From the NCBI GenBank assembly GCA_951640165.1, contig OX621241.1, forward strand, positions 3,916,001-3,980,000: a stretch of 64,000 bases of DNA, written 5' to 3'. This DNA comes from Pseudoips prasinana. Its lineage: Eukaryota; Arthropoda; Insecta; Lepidoptera; Nolidae. Made by a program: the position numbers and the translations under genes. Below, piece by piece: positions 33,662 through 42,871 of this stretch (the stretch's first letter is position 1; every line of letters begins with the position of its first letter). Under the pieces are notes generated by a model. It searched no databases. It had not been told where the DNA came from and saw nothing but the letters and a program-made list of their open reading frames with translations.

Positions 33662-33888
33662 ACATGACTGATCTGCTGTGTTACGTGAACTATCTGTAAA
33701 TGATTGCTATCATATACTTAATTTAAAATTATTGACTCTGTCTCAAAATGAATAATGTTATTGTTTCGAAGTTTTTCTTTTGTATACCTAAATATAATCT
33801 AAAATAATAAGCATTCAGACAACCGATCGAGCATATATTGTGTTTGCCTACTAAATAATTACTCTAATTGGACCAAATCCCGTGTTCA
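33662..33888 (+). other. probable 3' UTR of the 31013 LINE
   Basis: AT-rich sequence directly after the stop codon. It ends where a family-D copy begins. No tail of its own is visible, so the LINE may itself be 3'-truncated, or D may be its 3' end. Confidence 0.4.
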
Positions 33889-34354
33889 TGCCCGCTTGAG
33901 TATGTTTCGCCGGACCGTCTCAACTGGGTCGTGTTGAAACCGGTAGTAGATGAACCCACTGAGTTTGTTTCGCTGGGTCTTCTCAGTTGGGGCGCATTGG
34001 ATCCGGTGGTAGCATTAAAGCGCGACCGTCATTATTAACACAAGGTCCGTCATAATAATAATACCTTTAATATAGACAGAACCATTGACAATATGTAGTA
34101 AAAATATTAGACTTAAACTAGATAATTAAACATAATCTCTTGACAATAACTTGATACGAGCTAGCTAAATATCATTTCTGTAATAAAATAAATTTTATAA
34201 ATGTTTTCATATAAGATGTACCTAAATATCTATGTTACTAGAAATAATATCTAATGTATACAACTATATTACTACAAACATGTTCTGACTATTTACAAGC
34301 GCTTTTTTAAAGTCTACGTGAATAAAAACCTTTTTTATTTATTTTATTTTATAG
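33889..34354 (+). mobile_element. family-D repeat, longest copy
   Basis: Starts 'tgcccgcttgagtatg' as does the copy at 62230, and ends 'gaataaaaaccttttttatt'. The first 130 bp contain two diverged head-to-tail versions of one ~60-bp unit (TTTCGC-C/T-GG ... TCTCA ... TGGGkCG ... CCGGTrGTAG). Confidence 0.7.
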
Positions 34355-34435
34355 AACTGAAACTCAAATATTTTTTTTATAGTAACCATACATGTATGGA
34401 TAGGTATTCAAAAATGATAACTAAATAGTTTGCGC

Positions 34436-34600
34436 GGGGGCGTTGGGATCAGATGGCAGTGTGTTATTTGTCCCTAGATATTTATTTATTACTAGCTGAC
34501 CCGGAGACCTTCGAACAGTAAATCAAAGCAATATAAAAATGTATGTTTTGACAACTTTAAGTCTTGATAAGAAAAGATATAGGTACCTACGTTACTTTAT
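34436..34600 (+). repeat. SINE tail scrap and Helitron-like end
   Basis: 'ttgggatcagatggcagtgt' and 'gtccctagatatttat' are a SINE-A tail. 'actagctgacccggagacct' at 34493 is the start of a common lepidopteran repeat. Confidence 0.45.
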
Positions 34601-34716
34601 AAAATATAAAAACATGTACCTATGTTTTGATAACAAACGAAATAAAGACATCGTTTTCGACAAAGTTTGTTTGGGGAAATAAAATAGTTATGCATTCGAT
34701 ACTATTATTTACTATT

Positions 34717-34822
34717 TCGCATTGTAGACAAAATATGTTAAACTGTAATTATGATGACTATAAAAGCTTGTCTGTACCATATTTTGAACGAAATAAAGAT
34801 TACTTACCTACTTACTTATTTG
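34717..34822 (+). mobile_element. LINE 3' end (family J), copy 2
   Basis: 'gtagacaaaatatgttaaac', 'cttgtctgtaccatattttg', 'cgaaataaagattacttacc', tail (ctta)n. Matches 14225-14395. Confidence 0.5.
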
Positions 34823-35019
34823 CAACTACCTTATATTTTCTCATATTTTAATGATTTAATCTGAAATATTGGTTGTATCAAGGAAGGTTGCCTTCCACAA
34901 TTATTTCAAAACCAAAATTCGACTAATCGGTTCATTCATTCTCGAATTATATTGAGACTAACATATTATGTCAATTCCTTTTTTATATAGATCAATTTAT
35001 ATTTATTGCATACTAAATA

Positions 35020-35193
35020 TCACACTAATATTATAAAGGCGAAAGTTTGTGAGTGTGTATGTTTGTTACTTCTTCACGTCTAAACGGCTGGAGCGATATT
35101 AATAAAATTTGGTATGGAGTTAGCTGACACCCTGGATTAACATATAGGTCATTTATAAAGTTTAACGAAGGTAAAACCGTGGGGCACAGCTAG
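35020..35193 (+). mobile_element. Helitron-like repeat, solo copy
   Basis: 'cactaatattataaaggcga' to 'ggggcacagctagt'. Same family as the two repeats in each palindrome arm. Confidence 0.55.
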
Positions 35194-35328
35194 TATAAAA
35201 TAATACCGTTACAAGACTTTTCAACTGGCGCCAATATTCCTAGTAGCGATATTCCAGGTTCAACCAGTTTACAACGGAAATAAAGCGTTTCCTGATTAAC
35301 AGAGAGAACTTCTTTACATAGCAAAAGA

Positions 35329-35687
35329 CTGGGGCGCATTGGATCCGGTGGTAGCATTAAAGTGCGACCGTCGTTATTAACACAAGGTCCGTCATAATAA
35401 TAATACCTTAATATAGACAGAACCATTGACAATATTTAGTAAAATATTAGACTTAAACTAGATAATTAATCATAATCTCTTGACAATAACTTGATACGAG
35501 CTAGCTAAATATCATTGCTATAATAAAATAAATTTTATAAATGTTTTCATACAATGTGTACCTAAATATCTATGTTAGGTACTAGAAATAATAATGTATA
35601 CAACTATATTGCTACAAACATGTTCTGACTATTTACAAGCACTTTTTAAAGTCTACGTGAATAAAAACCTTTTTTATTTTATTTTAC
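35329..35687 (+). mobile_element. family-D repeat, 5'-truncated
   Basis: Begins at 'ggggcgcattggatccggtg', ends 'aataaaaacctttttt'. Confidence 0.7.
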
Positions 35688-36235
35688 TGCAAAAATAACT
35701 CGACAATACTTAAGTAAACAATTTGGCCGAAAGCTTCCGCTTAATCTCAATAGAACTACGCCTTTAAAAGAGGGCTGATTCGAAACAATAGCTGAATAGT
35801 CTACATATTTCTTCAGCGATATCGCCAACAGGTACCGACAGCGAAACAAAAGCACCGTCAGAAACATAAAGTTGTCACATCGGCGCCAACACGAAGGACG
35901 TATAAATCATATGACTATTGGAATAACGCATGACAATGTGGAAATATGTCTATTCGTATAAATGTTTTTCAGGTTATAAGGGGGGTAGAAAATTATACTT
36001 GGATGCCTATTAATTGCCTGTATTATGTCCTGCCATATTTTTTTTTATAGTACTTAGTTGGAAAACCAGCATACGGTCCACTTGAAGGTACTTGGTCACC
36101 GTAGCCTATGAACGCTTGCAACACCAGGGGCATCATTAACGCGTTGCCAACCTTTAAAAAAATATCTCAATCTATGTATATACGTATGACTTTCGGTGGC
36201 CTAGCTAGCGGTAACGTGTTAAATTGGAGATATTA
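35688..36235. other. no gene recognised
   Basis: No supported feature. Confidence 0.4.
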
Positions 36236-36470
36236 ATAATAATATCTTGGGACATTATTTACACACGGCCATCTGATCCCAAGCAGAGCTTGTACTATGG
36301 AAACCAGATAACAGATGTACTACATATGTAGGTAAATACATACTTATATAGATAATTACACCCAGACTCAGGACAAACCGACATGTTCATGCACACAAAT
36401 ATCTGTCCTGGGTGGGAATCGAACCCACGACCTCCGGCGTGAAAAGCAAGCATTTGCCAACGACGCCAAC
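36236..36470 (-). mobile_element. SINE-A, minus strand
   Basis: Inverse of the plus copies: 'atatcttgggacattatt', 'gcagagcttgtactatgg', 'cctgggtgggaatcgaaccc', 'cggcgtgaaaagcaagca'. Confidence 0.7.
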
Positions 36471-36800
36471 AGGCTAACAGGCTAAAAGGCTGATATTGTA
36501 GATTTGGGTCCAAATCCCGGTTCGAGACTAATTAATGTGTTATTTGAGATTTTCCTGCTAAGAAAATCTCTCAGCATCAGCCCAGAGTTTGGACACCCAA
36601 CGTAAAGCCGTAATTCCTGTACCTAACGTCTTTCCGGTCGTGTCGCTAGTCGACCCATGGGAGATTGAAAGTGAGAAAATCGAAAGTACATCTGTTCAGA
36701 TTGCGCACACACTTGTGCACTATAATATGTTTTGGGAAGTCGGCTAGTCTTCATTGAGAGCGGCTCTGTGGCCGAAATTCGACCATTGGCACATTAGAGT
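36471..36800 (+). mobile_element. SINE-E copy
   Basis: 'tttgggtccaaatcccggtt' head region, 'ctctcagcatcagcccagag', 'tctttccggtcgtgtcgcta', 'cacttgtgcactataatatg', 'gtggccgaaattcgacc'. Diverged. Confidence 0.6.
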
Positions 36801-37005
36801 AGTATTAATTAGTAGAGATTAAGCAAAGCTTGTACTATGGATACTTGTATCCATAGTACAAGTGTACATGTCTATAGACATCATATACTTATAATTGCAA
36901 CTCGTGCGTAACATTTGGATCGGAACGCAATTTTACTATCAACTGAGTGACTATTGATGTAGTATAATATATGTAGAATTATAAATTTCGACTATCAAAA
37001 CTATT

Positions 37006-37420
37006 GTTGAAACCGGTAGTAGATGAACCCACTGAGTTTGTTTCGCTGGGTCTTCTCAGTTGGGGCGCATTGGATGCGGTGGTAGCATTAAAGCGCGACC
37101 GTCGTTATTAACACAAGGTCCGTCATAATAATAATACCTTAATATAGACAGAACCATTGACAATATGTAGTAAAAATATTAGACTTAAACTAGATAATTA
37201 AACCTAATCTCTTGACATCTCTTGATACGAGCTAGCTAAATATCATTGCTATAATAAAATAAATTTTATAAATGTTTTCATACAGTATGTACCTAAATAT
37301 CTATGTTACTAGAAATAATATCTAATGTATACAACTATATTACTACAAACATGTTCTGACTATTTACAAGCGCTTTTTTAAGTCTACGTAAATAAAAACC
37401 TTTTTTATTTTTATTTATTT
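37006..37420 (+). mobile_element. family-D repeat, 5'-truncated
   Basis: Begins 'gttgaaaccggtagtagatg', ends 'aataaaaaccttttttattt'. Confidence 0.7.
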
Positions 37421-37902
37421 ATATAAAGCTATAAATAAATACTTTTGCAATAACTTTCATAAGTGAGCTAAGTAATTTAATTATGGGGAATTATAAAACG
37501 ATTGAATAAAAAAATACTTAGCGACTGATGATGAGATACTGTTTTAATAACTTGAGCGGCATGAATTTGAGTAAGCGAATAATTAACTAAACTAACGACG
37601 AATATTGATTAATAATAAAATCCAGAGCGAGCTTACAAATAGTGAGTTATAATGAATCCATTTCAGATATCAAAATTCTAGTCGTGCGACTAAATTACTA
37701 AGTGAGCGACTAGAAATACTGAGAGGGCAACTTCCAGATTAGGATAGAGACGAGTTTTCCGGAAGTTATTTGGGTTAGGTTAGGTTAGAACTGTGACCAT
37801 CAAGCTAAACACTATTGTTGGTGAAGATTGGTGGAAACTTTTCAAAAATACCATTTTTTTTTAGCTTTCTGAATGTTTCAGGAGACATACAATGCAAATC
37901 TA
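37421..37902. other. no gene recognised
   Basis: AT-rich, no supported feature. Confidence 0.4.
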
Positions 37903-38434
37903 CATACATACATACATAGACTCACGCCTGTTTCCCAGAGGGGTAGGCAGAGACAACGGATTTCCATTTGTCACGATCTTTGCATACTTCTTTTGCCTCG
38001 ATTACTGTCATTATATTCTTCATACATGCTCGCCGGTTTAGGGTACTTCTGACCTGCCCTTTCTTGAGAACATCTCCAATTTGGTCAGAGAATGTTCGAC
38101 GTGGTCTTCCCCTTCCGGTTGTCCCATTCACACAGGCCAGGTATACTTCTTTTGTCAATCTTCTTTCATTCATCCTTTCTAAATGGCCAAACCATCTCAG
38201 CATGCCTTTTTCAATCTTTGTGACTACATCCTCTTTCACACCACAACGCTCTCTTACATCAGTATTTCGAATTCTGTCTCTCAAAGTCACACCACACATA
38301 CTTCTCAGAGCTCTCATTTCCACTGCATTTATTTTACTTTCATTCTTTTTCTGCCATACCCAACTTTCACTTCCATACATTAAAGTTGGCACTAATCTAA
38401 ACAAAAACAATAGCGCTTGAAGTCTGCCGCACAA
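37903..38434 (-). pseudogene. RTE-type LINE, C-terminal 170 codons, (tatg)n tail
   Basis: Minus strand. Starts within the RT thumb ([16 protein letters not shown]), then [40 protein letters not shown] and [20 protein letters not shown]. The same order of blocks ends the intact RTE at 45600-46048 (YGAETW, LRDRIRNAEIRR, KWQWAGHIARR, GRPPTRWTDD), so this is a distant RTE cousin of a different subfamily. The stop is followed by a tetranucleotide run at 37903-37920. No endonuclease or active-site RT remains. Confidence 0.8.
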
Positions 38435-38443
38435 GCTTCTGAT

Positions 38444-38645
38444 CTCTCTGATTGGTCAAAGCGGCTAAGACAGTCGCCTCGCCGCTTCGTGTCACGGGTT
38501 CGAGTCCCGCGCCGGACAACTATTTGTGTGACCCATAAATAGTTGTTCTGAGTCTGGATGTAATTTGTGTCCGTCTATTATATGTTGTAAAGTACCCCGC
38601 AACACAGTGATTAAATTCCCTAATGCGGGCGTTGTCTTTTTCACA
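38444..38645 (+). mobile_element. SINE-C, tRNA-headed
   Basis: Head 'ttggtcaaagcggctaagac', 'cgccgcttcgtgtcacgg', B-box 'gggttcgagtcccg' at 38496, then 'caactatttgtgtgaccc', 'gtctggatgtaatttgtgtc' and 'ccctaatgcgggc'. The head is tRNA-like, but no acceptor stem closes it, so it is not called as a tRNA gene. Confidence 0.65.
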
Positions 38646-38756
38646 ATAAATGATTCGACAGAAACTGCACATCTAAATCATATCAGTCGAACGACGTTCA
38701 CTGCGATGATATGGCATACCATTTCATAAGAAAACACTATATGATAACATTAAATA

Positions 38757-39020
38757 TTTTTTGATGTGAAACATCTATAGCCACACGTAAAAAAGATTTC
38801 TGGGGGAGCGACGCATCGCCACGTTTTTTTTTGTTTTTGATGTGAAACATCTATAGCCGCACGTAAAACAGATTTCTGGCGTGGCGACGCATGCCGTGAC
38901 GCATGCGCAATCGACTTTTTATTTTATCATTATGACATATTTAGTTCCTATCACAATATGTTCTTTTCTGCATATTACTTTTACAAAATAATGTCGATGT
39001 TTCACATCTGCCAGGCGTCC
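38757..39020. mobile_element. probable DNA-transposon relic with a 5' tandem repeat
   Basis: A ~75-bp unit starting 'ttgatgtgaaacatctatag' occurs at 38758 and 38838, both followed by 'cacgtaaaa(a/c)agattt'. The inverse motif 'gatgtttcacatc' lies at 38997-39009. Terminal inverted GATGTGAAACATC suggests a MITE. Confidence 0.45.
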
Positions 39021-39394
39021 CGTGACGGCTCACATTTTTTTTTAGAAACAGTGCTTATTCGTAAGTCTGTCCATGATAATAACAGGTAGGTGGCTTGCGC
39101 TATGGGATTCGATCGATCTACATCATTACGCAGGAAACCAAATCAAATCAGATCTAATTGCGATTGTAGGTCTTAAATAATGTGTTGGGTCTCATGGACC
39201 CGCAATTCGGTGCAGGGGTAATTAACCGTCTTGTGGCCGGGGGCGTGATGTAATCTTGCGGCTGCAAAGGTCTCAGTTTATGTGTTTGGGGTCGTTTTAT
39301 TTCTTAGCTCGTGGTTGGGAGTTAATCATAGTCGTTTGATAAGAGGTTCACTTGGGTATTGATACGTATTAATAAAATAAATAAATAAAATAAT
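39021..39394. other. no gene recognised
   Basis: No supported feature. Confidence 0.4.
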
Positions 39395-39808
39395 AAAAGG
39401 TTTTTATTCACGAATCTTTTTTTTTTTTTTTTTTTTATTCACGTAGACTTTAAAAAAGCGCTTGTAAATAGTCAGAACATGTTTGTAGTAATATAGTTGT
39501 ATACATTAGATATTATTTCTAGTAACACAGATATTTAGGTACCTTCATCTTGTATGAAAACATTTATAAGATTTATTTTATTACAGCAATGATATTTAGC
39601 TAGCTCGTATCAAGTTATTGTCAAGAGATTATGTTTAATTATCTAGTTTAAGTCTAATATTTTTACTACATATTGTCAATGGTTCTGTCTATATTAAAGG
39701 TATTATTATTATGACGGACCTTGTGTTAATAACGACGGTCGCGCTTTAATGCTACCACCGGATCCAATGCGCCCCAACTGAGAAGACCCAGCGAAACAAA
39801 CTGAGCGG
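39395..39808 (-). mobile_element. family-D repeat, minus strand
   Basis: Inverse of the plus copies from 'gcgaaacaaact' (39800) to the 3' end. Beyond its poly(T) (39415-39437) a second short copy of the end, 'aaaggtttttattcacg' (39397-39413), is repeated. Confidence 0.7.
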
Positions 39809-39835
39809 GTGTCTGTACTACCATTACTATTCATC

Positions 39836-39990
39836 ATCATCATGTCAGCTGAATGACATTCACTCCTGGACAAAGCTCTCACCAAAAGATTTCCACAATG
39901 CTGTAGTGTCCGTCATAATTTAACGCAGGCGCAGTATGAGATCGCAGTATGACGGTACATTGTACTCGGAGAGACGCCGCTATCTTTCCC
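39836..39990 (-). mobile_element. short non-autonomous RTE derivative, diverged
   Basis: Minus strand ends 'gctttgtccaggagtgaatg', 'cagctgacatgatgatgatg'. Upstream part is diverged. Confidence 0.5.
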
Positions 39991-40077
39991 CTGGGAGAAT
40001 ATGCCGACTTGTACGCCCTCTCGCCCCCATGGGATGCAATCATCTTTGCCGTCAGCCATAAAGAAAAATCTCGCTCA

Positions 40078-40330
40078 TAGCCAGATGCTCTCACCGGTCC
40101 GTAAGTGATTGGCGAGGTTAAGCAACTAGGCTCGCGGTCAGTCCATAGATGGGTGACGGCCAAAGTGGTTTCATTTCTGAGCGTCTCCGTGCTTTGGAGG
40201 GCACGTTAAGCCGTCGGTCCCGGTTGTAGCCATTAGGTAACAGTCGTTAAGCCATGTCCGAGGCCTACTGGTCGGCTTGAACAACTCTGACACCAGGGTA
40301 ACCACTGCTCATACGATAAGCAAGCAAGCA
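40078..40330 (+). mobile_element. 5S-SINE, best-preserved copy
   Basis: 40111-40160 mirrors the internal promoter half of 5S rRNA: 'gaggttaagcaactaggc', 'gcggtcagtccatagatggg', 'tgac'. Then a core ('ctccgtgctttggaggg', 'cacgttaagccgtcggtccc', 40185-40223), 'aacagtcgttaagccatgtc', 'ggcttgaacaactctgacac', 'gtaaccactgctcatacga' and an (aagc)n tail. No coding capacity. Presumably transcribed by Pol III from the 5S-type promoter. Confidence 0.75.
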
Positions 40331-40334
40331 TAAA

Positions 40335-40697
40335 AAAAAGCCACCTAAAAAGGCTTGGAATAAGCGTTTAGGTCAAGACCCAGATTGAGAAGGCAGCGCT
40401 TTAGGGCACTGCTCGCATTGTTTGGCGCTTAGCTATTTTATAAAACCGCGAGGTACTGCCATAAATTACATGATAATTCTACATTATTAACAATGAATGG
40501 CAATCCTGGGGCTGGCATATCCAGAACTAGGTGACTACAAGGATATACCTCTAAGAAGCGTACTGGATTATGTGCATACCTCATTCAGGGCTCTAGGGAT
40601 AGAATAAAACCAGTGGGGGATAGTACAAAAGATCCTGAAGGGTCGAAGTGCTGTACATAGGTACACCCCAAAACAAGATAAGATAAGATAAGATTAA
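40335..40697 (+). mobile_element. probable LINE 3' UTR with (gataa)n tail
   Basis: Non-coding sequence ending 'gtacaccccaaaac' and a pentanucleotide run at 40672-40696, as at other LINE 3' ends in this window. Confidence 0.45.
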
Positions 40698-40929
40698 CAA
40701 TTACTTACATATTTTACTTTTATTCTAAATTATTGTACATTTTTCGAGAACCTCCTCCTCCTTATGCTTTTACCCACCAAAACCAGACTCCGCTTCACCA
40801 GAATCCTGGGACGATGAGGATGAGTAGGTAATGAATTGGCATGGAGTATGCGTCGACTGTCGAGGGGATATGTTAATTCATTACTCACAAACGTTTAAAA
40901 TTTACATATATGAAATTAATTATAATAAT

Positions 40930-41497
40930 ATAAATTATATAAAAGGCGCAAAATTCCAGACTATAGTGACCGGCTTCATAAATTTTCTTTGCCAACGCTA
41001 CAAAGTAGAAGATGGATAAGCGACCTATGCACACTCCACAAAATTATACATGGTTCATTGGATAGTTGTCTCATTGAAAAGGTAAACATTAAAATACCAT
41101 TGCGATCTGTTCGTATTCCACAACTGTTCAATGTACCCTCGAGTAACAATAATGTATCACAAAATAACCCACTTAATAGAATGTGTAGAAATTATAATGC
41201 TATTTGCTCACACACAGACATATTTCACGACAACTTCAGCAGATTCAAATATTTTTTACTTCAATTTAACAAAATGTAATAGTAATTAACTTACATCTAA
41301 TTGTACTTTTTAACTTAACTTAAGATTAACTCTAATTTAACTTACAAAGAAGTATTGTCTACTACAAGTGTTGTGTACAGCTGTAACTGAATTTCATATT
41401 CACTCACAATGTATTAATATAGTTGTATACTTTATATTATATAATCTGATATCTGTAACTGTACCTTCTAAATAAAATAAAATAAAATAAATTAATC
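40930..41497 (+). pseudogene. LINE C-terminal fragment with (aataa)n tail
   Basis: Frame to 41279 reads LPTLQSRRWISDLCTLHKII, HGSLDSC..., then RIPQLFNVPSSNNN and NPLNRMCRNYN. RR-x-x-SDL-x-x-L(H/Y)KI...N-P-L-x-R-M closes the RT proteins of CR1/Kiri-like LINEs. A 190-bp 3' UTR and a pentanucleotide tail (41472-41496) follow. About 100 codons remain; the enzyme's active region is missing. Confidence 0.65.
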
Positions 41498-41603
41498 TTA
41501 CGTGTTTTTGACTTTTTTTTTCCATAAATATATTTTCTCTATTAAAATAATTATAGTCATTTAGAATAATTAAAATAATTTTGGCCGCATAAATCCCAAT
41601 ATC

Positions 41604-41790
41604 TATCTATCTATTTATTAAACTTTTTTAATTATTTATTAATTCTTGTACACACAAAACATACAATATATAGGTAAAAGTGCGAATAAATGATTAGTAC
41701 AAAGGTGCTGCTTATTTCCAAGAAATTTCTTCCAGCAGACCCGCAACAGGAAAAATTTTACACAGCCATAATGATGTGGTAGGTCTATAA
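41604..41790 (-). mobile_element. LINE 3' end, minus strand
   Basis: (atct)n at 41604-41620, 'gtacaaaggtgctgctta', 'gaaatttcttccagcaga': a diverged version of the 3' UTR type at 23661 and 465. Confidence 0.45.
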
Positions 41791-41945
41791 TACACTTACA
41801 TACTAATAATTGCATACATACTTAAATACATATAAATATTATATCCAATTTAGACTTAACAATAAACTAAAACTATGTGCTTGGTTACCGTTATGATAAC
41901 CTATTGAACGTCACAATCATATTTTAGATGTCAAACTAATATGTA

Positions 41946-42080
41946 CAGACGCCAGCACATCCAGCTACCCTAATCTGTCAAATTTCTTTTATAGATTTTC
42001 AACTTTATTACAAAAGTATAAGGTTCACTTTCAATTGGGGAAAATTGACAGAACGGGGTAGCTTGATGTGCTGGCGTCTG
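41946..42080. mobile_element. TA-flanked foldback MITE, copy 4
   Basis: CAGACGCCAGCACATC ends, TA at 41944-41945 and 42081-42082. Confidence 0.75.
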
Positions 42081-42312
42081 TACCACGTCTCGGTCACGAC
42101 ATAATGAGTCGACCGTGGCGTGGACATCTTTGTTTGTCGAGTTGGAACCCCCGCTCGCCTTTATTGACTGGTGTAGTAAGCCTTCTATGCTGCCTAATAG
42201 AAAAAGATATGTAAAAAACTTACCTGTTTTATTTTATTAAAGATAAAAACGCCGATTTCAATAAAATAATTTCGGCCTTACACTAAGCACCGAAAGCTAA
42301 ATTAAAGATACT

Positions 42313-42470
42313 TACTCATCGCAAGGGCAGTGGTTACACTAGTGTCAGTGTTGTGCAAGCCACCCAGTAGGCCTCTGACATAGCTTTACGATAGTTGTCT
42401 AATCAATACAACCAGGACCGACAGCTTAACATGCCTTCCGAAGCACGGAGACGCCCAGAAACACACTTAC
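42313..42470 (-). mobile_element. 5S-SINE, 3' two-thirds, minus strand
   Basis: 'gggcagtggttacactagtg', 'aggaccgacagcttaacatg' and 'cgaagcacggagacgccc' are the inverse of core and tail. The 5S-like head is lost. Confidence 0.6.
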
Positions 42471-42479
42471 ATATGTATA

Positions 42480-42871
42480 TATTGCGAATATTCAAATCTA
42501 GAAATTAATAACTTACTTTACCTACTTATATTTAATTATAATTAACTAATATACCAAAGTTAAATAAAAAGGAACTACATAAAATACTTAAGTAATAAAA
42601 AGAAATTTAAACTTAATGATACGGAAAATAAAATACCTACTAAAAAAACTAATCTAAACTACCTCCTTAAATAAGTAAAATTCCTAAAACTTCTAACTAT
42701 ACGTATAACTAAAATAAGAAATAACTTAGGTACGTTACACACGAATTATTTATTTTTTAAATTATTTATTATGGTTCACAAATCGGACAATACAATCAAA
42801 AGAAACTTACATCAAATAATATTATACAACTTGTGATACAACTTGTAGGTTTGACCTAAAGTAGTGAACAT
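42480..42871 (-). other. 3' UTR of an older LINE, interrupted by the RTE
   Basis: AT-rich; ends near 42755-42790 with 'ttatttattatggttcac'. The coding end of this LINE resumes after the RTE (46166-46460). Confidence 0.4.
42864..42871. repeat. target-site duplication of the RTE (5' side)
   Basis: GTGAACAT, repeated exactly at 46063-46070. Confidence 0.85.

Noticed and set aside
40111..40160. 5S rRNA gene
   Set aside because: Only the internal promoter half is 5S-like. The 5' half and 3' stem of 5S rRNA are absent and the sequence leads into a SINE.
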